From: Methylobacterium sp. SyP6R
GTDB lineage: Bacteria; Pseudomonadota; Alphaproteobacteria; Rhizobiales; Beijerinckiaceae
DNA: 64,000 bases
Reading direction: 5' to 3'
NCBI RefSeq assembly: GCF_019216885.1
Contig: NZ_JAAQRC020000001.1
Span: forward strand, 2,604,001-2,668,000
This document shows positions 31,924 through 39,880 of the stretch, in pieces. Under the pieces are notes generated by a model. The model ran no database searches. It was not told the DNA's origin and saw only the letters and a list, made by a program, of their open reading frames with translations. The translations under genes were made by a program, and so were the position numbers. Each line of letters begins with the position of its first letter. The stretch's first letter is position 1.

Positions 31924-32937
31924 ATGTCACACAGCGCCACCATCCCCACCGTGGCCGGCATCGATGTCGGCAAGCACTTCCTCGATCTCGGCTTCTTCCC
32001 GGCGGCCAAGCCGGTGCGTCAGGACAATACGGAGACCGGCATCGCCAAGCTGATCTCGACGCTCAAGCAGCGCGGGATCCGCACGGTCGCCCTGGAGGCG
32101 ATCGGCCCCTACGCCTATCCCCTCATCGCCGCCCTGCGTAAAGCTGAGCTCGATGTCGCCCTGGCCGACCCGCGCCAGGTCAAGGCGTTCCGCTCCGCCG
32201 AAGGGCTGATCGCCAAGACAGACCGGCTGGACGCCGCCCTCATCGCCCGCTTTGCTCAGCGCATGAGCGAGCACCTGCGCCCCGCCCCGACCCCCGACCA
32301 GATCACCCTCAAGGCTCTCTCGACCCGGCGCCGCCAGCTCACCGAGCTGATCGCCATGGAGAAGACCCGCCTGGCCCAGGCCCTCGACCCGGCCATCGCC
32401 GACAGCCACAGGGCGGTGATCAAGGCCCTGACGGCTGCCTGCACCGAGGTCGAGGCCGCTCTCGAGGCACGCATCGCCGCCGAGCCTGGCCTGGCGCGCA
32501 AGCGCGCGATCCTGACCTCGATCCCCGGGATCGGTTCGCGCATCGCCAGCGTGGTGATCACCGACATGCCCGAACTCGGCACGCTCGACCGCAAGGCGGC
32601 GGCCAGTCTGGCCGGGATGGCGCCTCATCCGACCCAGAGCGGGGCTCACCCGGGCCGCCACGCGATTGCCGGTGGGCGTCCCTGCCTGCGCACGGCCTTC
32701 TACATGGCCGGGATGGTGGCGGCGCGCAGCTGTCCGGCCTTCCGCGAGCCGTACCGGGCGATGCGAACGGCGGGTAAGCCGGCCAAGGTGGCGATCGTGG
32801 CGTCGGGCCGACGCCTGGTGGTGCTGGCCAACGCCCTGGTGCGCGACGACACGACGTTCGAGGCGAGCAAGTTGCAGCAGGGAGAGGCCGGTCGGGGGGA
32901 GGAGAACGCCGCGTCCCCTGCGGGATCCGATCCGTGA
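31924..32937 (+). CDS. IS110-family transposase (DEDD recombinase)
   Basis: A 337-residue recombinase. The N-terminal RuvC-like domain carries the DEDD set: Asp14 (GIDVGK), Glu59 (ALEAIGPY), and Asp100 and Asp103 (KTDRLDA). A helical linker follows. The C-terminal Transposase_20 domain has the helix-hairpin-helix SIPGIGSRIASV (about 199-210) and the serine in AGMAPHPTQSG (Ser239), which in this family acts with the RuvC site. The reading frame is intact and of full length, so the element may still be active. The C-terminal end (EENAASPAGSDP) is disordered. Confidence 0.93.
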   Translation: MSHSATIPTVAGIDVGKHFLDLGFFPAAKPVRQDNTETGIAKLISTLKQRGIRTVALEAIGPYAYPLIAALRKAELDVALADPRQVKAFRSAEGLIAKTDRLDAALIARFAQRMSEHLRPAPTPDQITLKALSTRRRQLTELIAMEKTRLAQALDPAIADSHRAVIKALTAACTEVEAALEARIAAEPGLARKRAILTSIPGIGSRIASVVITDMPELGTLDRKAAASLAGMAPHPTQSGAHPGRHAIAGGRPCLRTAFYMAGMVAARSCPAFREPYRAMRTAGKPAKVAIVASGRRLVVLANALVRDDTTFEASKLQQGEAGRGEENAASPAGSDP

Positions 32938-32940
32938 CGA

Positions 32941-32974
32941 GCGAGAGGAGCGATGTCTTCATCGCTCCTCTCGC
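32941..32974. other. Perfect 15-bp hairpin after the transposase
   Basis: GCGAGAGGAGCGATG and its exact complement CATCGCTCCTCTCGC are separated by TCTT, four bases after the transposase stop. No T run follows, so it is either a weak terminator or part of a structured RNA in the 3' end of the IS. Confidence 0.7.
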
Positions 32975-33141
32975 CGAGCTTGGCGTTCGCCGGTGGGAGC
33001 GGGTCAAGGCCTTGTCGCGCGAAGCGCGAGGGCGCGCAGCGCCCGCCTTGACGCGCTCGCGCCGGTGAACGATCTGACCCCCATAAGGCTAAAACCAAGC
33101 GCGGCACTGCCGATTGGCCCTTGACCGGCAATACAGTCGCC

Positions 33142-33168
33142 GGAAGTGATCTTCCGGATTCCGTATCA
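33142..33168. repeat. Family 3 repeat, right 27 bp (split by IS110)
   Basis: GGAAGTGATCTTCCGG followed by ATTCCGTATCA completes the repeat whose first 81 bp lie at 31643-31723. Rejoined, the end of the repeat would be a 17-bp-arm hairpin (GATACGGAATCCGGAAG and its complement) with a TGAT loop. The IS entered its left arm. Confidence 0.85.
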
Positions 33169-33196
33169 AATCGTCAGATGCAAACAATAAATCTCT

Positions 33197-34246
33197 TCAA
33201 ACGATCCCCCACGCCCGATACCGCCGCCGCTCCGTCAATTCCCGCGGCCGCGCCGATCCCAGCTCCGCCAGCATCGCCTCCACCGCCTGCGGCGTGACCG
33301 ACAGCGCCCGGGCGGCGCTCGCCACCGTGACGAGGGGTGTGCCGACGAACAGGTCGACGAGGTGCGGCAGGCGCGAGGTCCGGCGCTTGCCGGTGCAGGC
33401 GCGCAGCATCACCTCGCGGGCGAGCGCCAGGCGGTCGAGGTCGCGCCCGAGGAGGCGGGCGGAGGCCTCGACCGCGCCGAGGAGGCCGACGAGGCGATCG
33501 GTGAGCGGCAGCGCCCGCGACCAGCGCACCCGGCTCTCGCGCAGGCCCAGCGCCAGGGCCGGCAGGTGGGCACCGGCCTTGCCCCGGGCCCGCAGCAGGG
33601 CGGCCGCGGCGAGGGGTCCGCGATGGCCCGCGCGCGGAGCGGGATCGAGCACCAGCCAGGCATCGAGGGCGATCGCCGCCGCCAGCACGGCCGGGAGGTC
33701 GCGGGCCTCGTCGAGGATGTTTTGCCAGGCGGTCCCGGGATCGTCGGGTGCGGAGCGCCGGGCCGGTGCGCCCGCCGCGTGATCCGCCAGGGTGCGGCGG
33801 GTACGGGCGAGCAACTGGTCGATGGCGGCGAAGTCCGCCTCCGCCATCGCGTCCGGGTCGGGCTCGTCGTCCTCGTCCTCCGGCACGGTTCCAGCCGTCA
33901 GCGCCCAGCCGGCGCCCGGGAAAGCCCGGCCCGGAGCCGCAGCGGCGAGGCGGCGGCGCTCGGCCAGTACCGCGACGGCGCGCCCGAGGGCGAGCGTCGG
34001 CCGGCGCACGTCCATCGCCGCCTCGTGCAGCACCAGATCCTCGAGTGCGACGAGCTCGCCGTCGAGATGCAGGGCGGCCTGGGCGTCGAGCAGGTGCGCC
34101 CGCGCCCGGGCGCCGTCGGCGAGCACCGGTTCGGCCCGGGCGAGGCGCTCGTCGACCCGCACCAGAGCGTCGGAGGCCGTCTCCAGGGACCCGGTCAGGC
34201 GCCGCCACGTGGCAGGACGGTGTATGGTGTCGAAATCGTAAACCAT
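33197..34246 (-). CDS. DUF1612/HTH-domain protein
   Basis: A 349-residue protein of the family with a DUF1612 core and a C-terminal helix-turn-helix, known mainly from rhizobial plasmids and symbiotic regions. The core covers residues about 150-265 (TAWQNILDEARDLPAVLAAA...DAWLVLDPAP). The C-terminal segment LVTVASAARALSVTPQAVEAMLAELG (about 305-330) is a clear HTH. The N-terminal third contains a helical Fic-like segment EDLVLHEAAMDVRRP. The function is unknown; a DNA-binding regulator is likely. It is divergent from the glycosyltransferase cluster, with about 220 bp between. Confidence 0.8.
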   Translation of the reverse strand: MVYDFDTIHRPATWRRLTGSLETASDALVRVDERLARAEPVLADGARARAHLLDAQAALHLDGELVALEDLVLHEAAMDVRRPTLALGRAVAVLAERRRLAAAAPGRAFPGAGWALTAGTVPEDEDDEPDPDAMAEADFAAIDQLLARTRRTLADHAAGAPARRSAPDDPGTAWQNILDEARDLPAVLAAAIALDAWLVLDPAPRAGHRGPLAAAALLRARGKAGAHLPALALGLRESRVRWSRALPLTDRLVGLLGAVEASARLLGRDLDRLALAREVMLRACTGKRRTSRLPHLVDLFVGTPLVTVASAARALSVTPQAVEAMLAELGSARPRELTERRRYRAWGIV

Positions 34247-34464
34247 TGCGGCGTCACGATAGGGAATCCCTTACCCAAACGAAACCGGCTTTCGCTTGGT
34301 CGACTGTCGATAGGCCGGCCGATGCCGGCACGGATTCCATGCCAGTCGATCCGCTTGACGTGGGTATTTTTCCCACATATCCATCAGCCGGCCGCCGCAA
34401 TTTCGCTGCCGCGGCGGCGTATTGACCCGCCCGGCCCGGCAGCCCTACGGCGACGAGGTCACCG

Positions 34465-35445
34465 ATGATCCATCCCGACGCCGCGCCGGTTGCGGGCGTG
34501 CTCCAGCCCTTCGCCGAGACGATCCTGCCTTCCGCCCCCTCGCCCGTCGCCATCGGCATCACCGTGTTCCGCCCGGATGCGGCGCAGGTCGCGGCCCTGC
34601 GCGCCCGTATCGAGGCGGAATCGCGCCTGACCATCGTGTTCGACAATGGCGGCCTGCCCGCGGACGACGCGGCCTATCTCGCCGGGTGCGGCGCCCGGGT
34701 GCTGTCGGCGGGGGAGAATATCGGAATCGGCGGCGCCCTCGACGCCATCGCCCGGGCGGCGATCGAGGCCGGCGCGACCCAGGTGCTCCTCCTCGACCAG
34801 GATGCGGTCTTCACGCCCGGGCAGGTCTCGGAGCTGGAAGCCGCGCTGGCGCGGCTGCGGAGTTTGAGCCTGCCGCCGGCCGTGGTCGGCCCGCGTCCCG
34901 AAGCGGCACCCGGCCGCAAGGCGCCGGCTTATCCGCGTCGGCCGGAATTCCCGGATTACGGCTCCCTCGTGCCGGTCGAGTTCCTGGCGACCTCCGGCTC
35001 GCTCGTCGATCTCGCGGCCTATGCGCGGATCGGCCCGTTCCGGGACGACTTCTTCATCGACGGCGTCGACCTCGAATGGTGCTTCCGCGCCTGGAGCCTC
35101 GGCTATGGCTGCTGGATGGAGACGGGCACCGCCCTGCCCCACCGGGTCGGCGCCGGGGTGATCCGCTCCCGGCTTCTCGGCATCGAGATGCCGCGCCAGC
35201 CGCTGTTCCGGATGGGGGCCTACCTGCGCAACAGCGTCTATGCCTGGCGGCTGCCGCACGTGCCCCGGCGCTGGAAGACGCGGCAGGCCGCCTACCTGCC
35301 GCTCCAGGCCCTGCTCTACTGGGCCGATTCCGGCTACCGCCCCGGCGTGCTCGCCCATCTCTGCGGCGCGGCGCTCGACGGCCTGCGCGGCCGGCTCGGG
35401 CGGCCGCCGGGACTGCCGCAAGCATTGCCGAAAGACCCGTCATGA
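34465..35445 (+). CDS. Family-2 glycosyltransferase, rhamnosyltransferase-like
   Basis: A 326-residue GT-A glycosyltransferase. It begins with IGITVFRPDAAQVAALRARIE (about residues 29-49), typical of the RfbF-like rhamnosyltransferase branch. The metal/nucleotide motif is VLLLDQDAVFTPGQ (about 107-120), and the acceptor-side motif is DDFFIDGVDLEWCFRAWSLGY (about 192-212). There is no membrane anchor. It begins a translationally coupled run: its stop overlaps the next glycosyltransferase by four bases. The transferred sugar is inferred from the branch only. Confidence 0.88.
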   Translation: MIHPDAAPVAGVLQPFAETILPSAPSPVAIGITVFRPDAAQVAALRARIEAESRLTIVFDNGGLPADDAAYLAGCGARVLSAGENIGIGGALDAIARAAIEAGATQVLLLDQDAVFTPGQVSELEAALARLRSLSLPPAVVGPRPEAAPGRKAPAYPRRPEFPDYGSLVPVEFLATSGSLVDLAAYARIGPFRDDFFIDGVDLEWCFRAWSLGYGCWMETGTALPHRVGAGVIRSRLLGIEMPRQPLFRMGAYLRNSVYAWRLPHVPRRWKTRQAAYLPLQALLYWADSGYRPGVLAHLCGAALDGLRGRLGRPPGLPQALPKDPS

Positions 35446-36398
35446 CCGAGACCGCTCCGGACGCCGCCCTCGACGTGGTGATCGTCAACTGGAACGGCGG
35501 CGCCCTGCTGCGAGCCTGCCTCGCCAGCCTGGCGGCGGCGGAAAGCCACCTCGGAAACACCCTCTCCTTGCGGGTCGTCGTCGTCGACAACGCCTCGCGC
35601 GACGGCTCGCTCGAGGACCTGCCGTCCTTGCGACACGGCCCGGCGGTGATCGCCAATCCCGACAACCAGGGCTTCGGCCGGGCCTGCAATGCCGGGGCGG
35701 CGCGGGGGCAGGCGCCCGCGATCCTGTTCCTCAACCCCGATGCGCGGGTCACGGGCGAGAGCCTCGCCGGGGCGCATGCGGCCCTGATGGCGGAGCCGGG
35801 CACCGGCATCGTCGGCGCGCAGCTCCTCGACGAGGCGGGCCGCGTGCAGCGTTCCTGCGCGAGGCGGCCGAGCGCCGTCTCGCTGGTCGGCCAGGCGCTC
35901 CTCCTCGACCGGGCGCGGCTGGTGCCCTCCCATTTCATGACCGAGTGGGATCATGGCGAGGACCGGGCGGTGGATCAGGTGATGGGCGCCTTCCTAATGA
36001 TCCGGCGCTCGCTCTTCACGGCGCTCGGCGGCTTCGACGAGCGGTTCTTCGTCTATTACGAGGATGTCGATCTCTGCGCCCGGGCCTGGGATGCGGGCCT
36101 TGCCGTACGCCACCTCGCCGGCATCACCGTGCGGCACGAGGGCCAGGGCACTACCCGGGCGGCCAAGGCCCATCGGCTGGCCTGCTTCCTCGAGAGCCAG
36201 ATCCGCTACGCCGCCAAGCACCACGGCCGGGCGACGGCGCTGGCGCTCGTGGCGACGGCCTTCGGCGCGCAGGTGCCGCTGCGCCTCGTCCAGGCGCTGG
36301 CGCGGCGCTCGCGGGAAGAGGCCGGCGAGATCGTGCGCGGGGCGGGCCTGCTCGCCCGGGCGCTGCCCGGCCTGATGCGGGCGATCGGCACCCGATGA
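35442..36398 (+). CDS. Family-2 glycosyltransferase, WbbL-like
   Basis: A 318-residue GT-A glycosyltransferase close to the WbbL/rhamnosyltransferase type. Motifs are LDVVIVNWNGGALLRACLASL at the N-terminus, VVVVDNASRDGS (about 45-56), the donor-binding ILFLNPDARVTGE, and VMGAFLMIRRSLFTALGGFDERFFVYYEDVDLCARA, where the EDVD acidic residues sit. The C-terminal 60 residues are helical. The ATG overlaps the preceding gene's stop (ATGA). It probably adds a second sugar to the same lipid-linked glycan. Confidence 0.88.
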   Translation: MTETAPDAALDVVIVNWNGGALLRACLASLAAAESHLGNTLSLRVVVVDNASRDGSLEDLPSLRHGPAVIANPDNQGFGRACNAGAARGQAPAILFLNPDARVTGESLAGAHAALMAEPGTGIVGAQLLDEAGRVQRSCARRPSAVSLVGQALLLDRARLVPSHFMTEWDHGEDRAVDQVMGAFLMIRRSLFTALGGFDERFFVYYEDVDLCARAWDAGLAVRHLAGITVRHEGQGTTRAAKAHRLACFLESQIRYAAKHHGRATALALVATAFGAQVPLRLVQALARRSREEAGEIVRGAGLLARALPGLMRAIGTR

Positions 36399-36625
36399 GC
36401 GATTGCCGGTGAGACCTCGCCGATGAGCCCCCTGCCCTACGGTTTTCCGGCAACAGCCCGCGGACAATCGCGCGCAGGCCCAGTCGTCGCCCTGGCAACC
36501 CGGCGCGGGACTGCCTAGAGCTTCAGGCGATGGCGGGAAGACCGCCGCGCCGGAGACGAAGCGGTAACAGTGACCTGAGAGCATCCCCGCCGGGTACGGC
36601 TCTCGCGGCAAGTTCGGACCTCTCC

Positions 36626-37396
36626 ATGCTTCACGGTAAGAAGATCGCCGTCGTCCTGCCGGCCTACAATGCCGCGGCGACCTTGCGGCGCACCTATGCC
36701 GAAATCCCCCTCGACATCGTCGACGACGTCATCCTGGTCGACGATGCCAGCCGCGACGACACCGTGGCGGTGGCCGGCGAGCTCGGCCTGACGGTCGTGC
36801 GCCATCCGCGGAATTGCGGCTACGGCGGCAACCAGAAGACCTGCTACCGCACGGCGCTCGCCCGCGGCGCCGACATCGTGGTGATGCTCCACCCCGATTA
36901 CCAATATGCCCCGCGCCTCGTCACCGCGATGGCCTCGATGATCGTCTCGGGCGAGTACGACGCGGTGCTGGCCTCGCGCATCCTCGGCAAGGGGGCGCTC
37001 GTCGGCGGCATGCCGCTCTACAAGTACGTCGCCAATCGCGGCCTCACCTTCGTGCAGAACATCCTGATGGGGCAGAAGCTGTCGGAGTACCACAGCGGCT
37101 ACCGCGCCTGGAGCCGCCCGGTGCTGGAGGCACTGCCCCTCGACCGCTGCTCGGACGATTTCGTCTTCGACAACCAGATGCTGGCCCAGGCGATGGACGC
37201 CGAATTCCGCATCGGCGAAATCTCCTGCCCGACGCGCTACTTCGCCGAGGCCTCCTCGATCAACTTCCGCCGCAGCGTCGTCTACGGCCTCGGCGTGCTG
37301 AAGACCTCGCTCGTCTACCGGCTGCACCGCTGGGGCCTCAGGGCCGATCCGCTCTTCGGGCCCGCTGCCCCCAAGCCCGTGCAGGCGCGGCCGTGA
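36626..37396 (+). CDS. Family-2 glycosyltransferase, dolichyl-phosphate-mannose-synthase-like
   Basis: A 256-residue GT-A enzyme of the DPM1/polyprenyl-phosphate glycosyltransferase type. Motifs are [62 protein letters not shown] (the DxD-equivalent HPDYQ) and [14 protein letters not shown]. No membrane segments follow the catalytic domain. The ATG at 36626 gives the canonical start; an upstream start would add 32 arginine-rich residues. A gap of about 225 bp separates it from the previous gene, and its stop overlaps the next start. Confidence 0.88.
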   Translation: MLHGKKIAVVLPAYNAAATLRRTYAEIPLDIVDDVILVDDASRDDTVAVAGELGLTVVRHPRNCGYGGNQKTCYRTALARGADIVVMLHPDYQYAPRLVTAMASMIVSGEYDAVLASRILGKGALVGGMPLYKYVANRGLTFVQNILMGQKLSEYHSGYRAWSRPVLEALPLDRCSDDFVFDNQMLAQAMDAEFRIGEISCPTRYFAEASSINFRRSVVYGLGVLKTSLVYRLHRWGLRADPLFGPAAPKPVQARP

Positions 37397-38082
37397 CGCG
37401 CCGCACCCTGGCCTCCGCGGGCATTCTGGCCGGCCTCGCCACCCTGGCGTTCCTGCCCCTCGGGCTCGGCCTGGTGGCGCCCGGCACGCCGGGGGACATG
37501 GTGGCCTGGCTCTCGGCCCTGTGCGAGCGCCAGGGCGCCGCCGGGCCGATGGTGCTGGTCGCGGCCCAGGCCCTGATCGCGGCGAGCGGCGTGCTGCCGG
37601 CCTCGCTGCTCGGCATCGCCGCCGGCACGCTGCTCGGCCTCGGTGCGGGCTTCGCCGCGGCGGCGGCCGGCACGATGGCGGGAGCGCTGCTGAGCTTCTG
37701 GATCGGCCGGGGGCTGCTGCGCGGGCGCCGGCCCGGCTTCCTCACCGGCGGGCGCTGGGTCGCCGCCCTCGACCGCTCGGTGGCGGCGGAGGGCTGGCGC
37801 CTCGTCTGCCTGATGCGGCTCTCCCCGGTGATGCCGTTCGCGCCGACGAGCTACGCGCTCAGCCTGAGCAGCGTGCGGCTCGCCGATTACCTGCTCGGCA
37901 CCCTGGCGGCGCTGCCGGCGCTCCTCGTCTACGTGATGCTGGGCGCGCTCGGGCGTACCGCGCTCGCCGGCGAGGCGGAGTGGCTGCGCGGCGGCATCCT
38001 CGTCCTCGGGTTGGGCGCCACCGTGCTGCTGGTGCGCAAGCTCAAGCGCCTCGCCGGGCGCCTCGCGGGCGAGCAGCCGTGA
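37393..38082 (+). CDS. TVP38/TMEM64-family membrane protein
   Basis: A 229-residue membrane protein with five to six hydrophobic segments, of the VTT/DedA superfamily. The core [24 protein letters not shown] and SFWIGRGLL (about residues 70-120) corresponds to the conserved VTT domain. The [29 protein letters not shown] block is the second conserved motif. Family members are implicated in lipid scrambling or undecaprenyl-phosphate recycling, which would suit a glycan cluster. It starts with GTG overlapping the previous stop (GTGA), so it is translationally coupled. Confidence 0.85.
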   Translation: MTRRTLASAGILAGLATLAFLPLGLGLVAPGTPGDMVAWLSALCERQGAAGPMVLVAAQALIAASGVLPASLLGIAAGTLLGLGAGFAAAAAGTMAGALLSFWIGRGLLRGRRPGFLTGGRWVAALDRSVAAEGWRLVCLMRLSPVMPFAPTSYALSLSSVRLADYLLGTLAALPALLVYVMLGALGRTALAGEAEWLRGGILVLGLGATVLLVRKLKRLAGRLAGEQP

Positions 38083-39479
38083 CGGGTCCCATCGACTGGA
38101 CGGGGCCACGGGTCTGGTGCGCGGCCTTCGCCCTCCTCGGCCTGCCGCTCTGCCTGCTGCTCGCCGTCCTCGTGCCCCTCGGCGAGGTGGCGGACGAATC
38201 GGCCCACCTGCTGCGGGCGGTGGCCCTCCTCGACGGCCAGGTCGTCGGCCACCGGGAGACCGTGACCTATTCCGACGGCGTCAGTCGCCCGGCCGTCGGC
38301 GTCACCGTCGATCCGGCCTGGGAGGTCCTGAGCCGCAGCCGGGCGCTCGCGCCCGACAAGATTCCGGAGCCCGAGCCGATGCCGGCGCCCGGCCGCCCGG
38401 CCTTCCTGCCGCTCTACACCATCGGCACCTACTTCCCGGTCTTCTACGTCCCGGCCGCCCTCGGGATCGGCCTCGGGCAGGCGCTCGGGCTCACGCCGGC
38501 CAAGGCGGCCCTCCTCGGGCGGCTCGCCAATGGGGCGGCCTACGGTGCCCTCGGGCTCGCGGCTCTGGCGCTGGCCCGGCGCGGCCGTCCCCTCCTCTTC
38601 GGGGTCCTGGTCCTGCCGATGAGCCTGTCGCTCGCCGCGTCCCCCAACCAGGACGCCCTGATGATCGCCGCCTGCGCGCTCGCCGCCGCGCTGCTGACCG
38701 GGGAGGAATCGTGGCGCCGAGGCGTGGCCGCCCTCCTGATCGCCCTGGTGGTGCTGGCCAAGCCGCCCTATGCGGCGATCGCCGCGATGCTGCTGGTGCC
38801 GCTGCCGCCGCGTTTCTGGGTGAATCCGGTCTTCTGGCGCCGGGTCGGAATCGCCGTGCTGGCGGTGCTGCCGGGCATCGCCTGGACCCTCCTCGTCACG
38901 ACCCGCATCGCGACGCCGGTGCCGCGTCTGGCTTACGAGGCCGGCCCGCTCTGGCCCGGCCCGCGCCCGGCGCCTTTCCTCGGCACCGACACGGGGGCGC
39001 AGGCCCGGATCCTGCTCGATCATCCCGGCCTGCTCCTCACCCTGCCGGCACAGTGCCTGTTCGCGGTCAAGCGCGCCCTGACGCTCGCCGCCGGCGCGAT
39101 CGGCCTCTTCGGCTGGGCCGACAAGCCGTTGCCGGCCGTCGTGTACGCGGCCTGGGGCGCCGGTCTCGCCGGGCTCGCGGTCCTGTGCGGGCGAAGCATC
39201 CGGCTGCGCGGGATCGACCTGGCGCTGCTCGTGACCGCGGCCCTCGTCACCGCCTGGCTCGTCGCCATCTCGCAGTACCTGTCCTGGACGAATGTCGGCG
39301 AGGTGCGGATCGACGGGCCGCAGGGGCGCTATTTCCTGCCGCTGATCCCGATGCTCGTCCTCGCCGCCGCACCGCGTCCCGCCGGGGTCTCCGGGTTGCG
39401 CTGGGCCTTCGTCATCGCTACCGCGGTGGCGGCCCTCGACCTCGTCGCGGTGCCGCTCGCGACCGCGCGGATGTTCTGA
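38079..39479 (+). CDS. DUF2142 polytopic membrane protein
   Basis: A 466-residue protein with about 10-12 hydrophobic helices, matching the DUF2142 family of GT-C-like membrane proteins near surface polysaccharide genes. The diagnostic N-terminal loop is VPLGEVADESAHLLRAVALLDG (about residues 31-52), where the acidic residues sit as in GT-C transferases. SPNQDALMIAACAL and AKPPYAAIAAMLL are further typical blocks. It starts at a GTG overlapping the TVP38-like stop. A lipid-linked sugar transferase role is inference; the family has no established activity. Confidence 0.85.
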   Translation: MTGPIDWTGPRVWCAAFALLGLPLCLLLAVLVPLGEVADESAHLLRAVALLDGQVVGHRETVTYSDGVSRPAVGVTVDPAWEVLSRSRALAPDKIPEPEPMPAPGRPAFLPLYTIGTYFPVFYVPAALGIGLGQALGLTPAKAALLGRLANGAAYGALGLAALALARRGRPLLFGVLVLPMSLSLAASPNQDALMIAACALAAALLTGEESWRRGVAALLIALVVLAKPPYAAIAAMLLVPLPPRFWVNPVFWRRVGIAVLAVLPGIAWTLLVTTRIATPVPRLAYEAGPLWPGPRPAPFLGTDTGAQARILLDHPGLLLTLPAQCLFAVKRALTLAAGAIGLFGWADKPLPAVVYAAWGAGLAGLAVLCGRSIRLRGIDLALLVTAALVTAWLVAISQYLSWTNVGEVRIDGPQGRYFLPLIPMLVLAAAPRPAGVSGLRWAFVIATAVAALDLVAVPLATARMF

Positions 39480-39880
39480 GGGCGGAGCGGGCCGATCGAA
39501 TTCACGCGCCGGATCGTGCGGGTTTCCCCCTCTCCCCGCGGGCGGGGAGAGGCCTTCGCACCCCTTGCCGGGTGCGAAGGGAGCCCGCGCAGCGAACCAC
39601 AGGTTCGCCGCGAGGGTGAGGGGGTGATGCCGGATGAGGCTCCTCCGGAACCGCCCCCTCACCCTCGCTTCGGCTACGCCTCCGCTTGCCGTGTCTCCTG
39701 GACGTCGACACGGCCCTCTTCCCGCAACGAAGTCGGGCTTGTCCGGCTTCGTTCTTCGCATGCAGATTCCGGGCAAGCCCGGGATCTGTCGGGGAGAGGA
39801 GAGAACCCGCGCCAGCTGGATGCGAGCGGCGCCCGACAGGACCGCATGACCCCCTCCCCTCCCCTCTCGAATCCCGCCCC
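39480..39880. other. Gene-free stretch before the flippase gene
   Basis: There are two consecutive hairpins: CCTCTCCCCGC/GCGGGGAGAGG (39529-39552) and CCTTCGCACCC/GGGTGCGAAGG (39553-39580). A degenerate inverted repeat with arms near GCGAGGGTGAGGGGG (about 39610) and CCCCCTCACCCTCGC (about 39655) follows. These look like another intergenic repeat type. No coding sequence is seen. Confidence 0.6.

Larger units (their letters stand above)
31724..33141 (+). mobile_element. IS110-family insertion sequence, 1418 bp
   Basis: The boundaries follow from comparison with the intact repeat at 49736-49843. Repeat sequence stops after AATCC at 31723 and resumes with GGAAG at 33142, and 81 + 27 bp equals the 108 bp of the intact copy. 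No target bases are duplicated, apart from a CC present at both junctions that could be the shared core dinucleotide of IS110-type recombination. The element contains one transposase gene flanked by about 200 bp of non-coding sequence on each side. No terminal inverted repeats are seen, as usual for IS110. Confidence 0.85.

Noticed and set aside
33174..34208. Alternative frame over the DUF1612 gene as a separate protein
   Set aside because: It is low-complexity Arg/Gly/Pro sequence, the shadow of the recognised DUF1612 frame.
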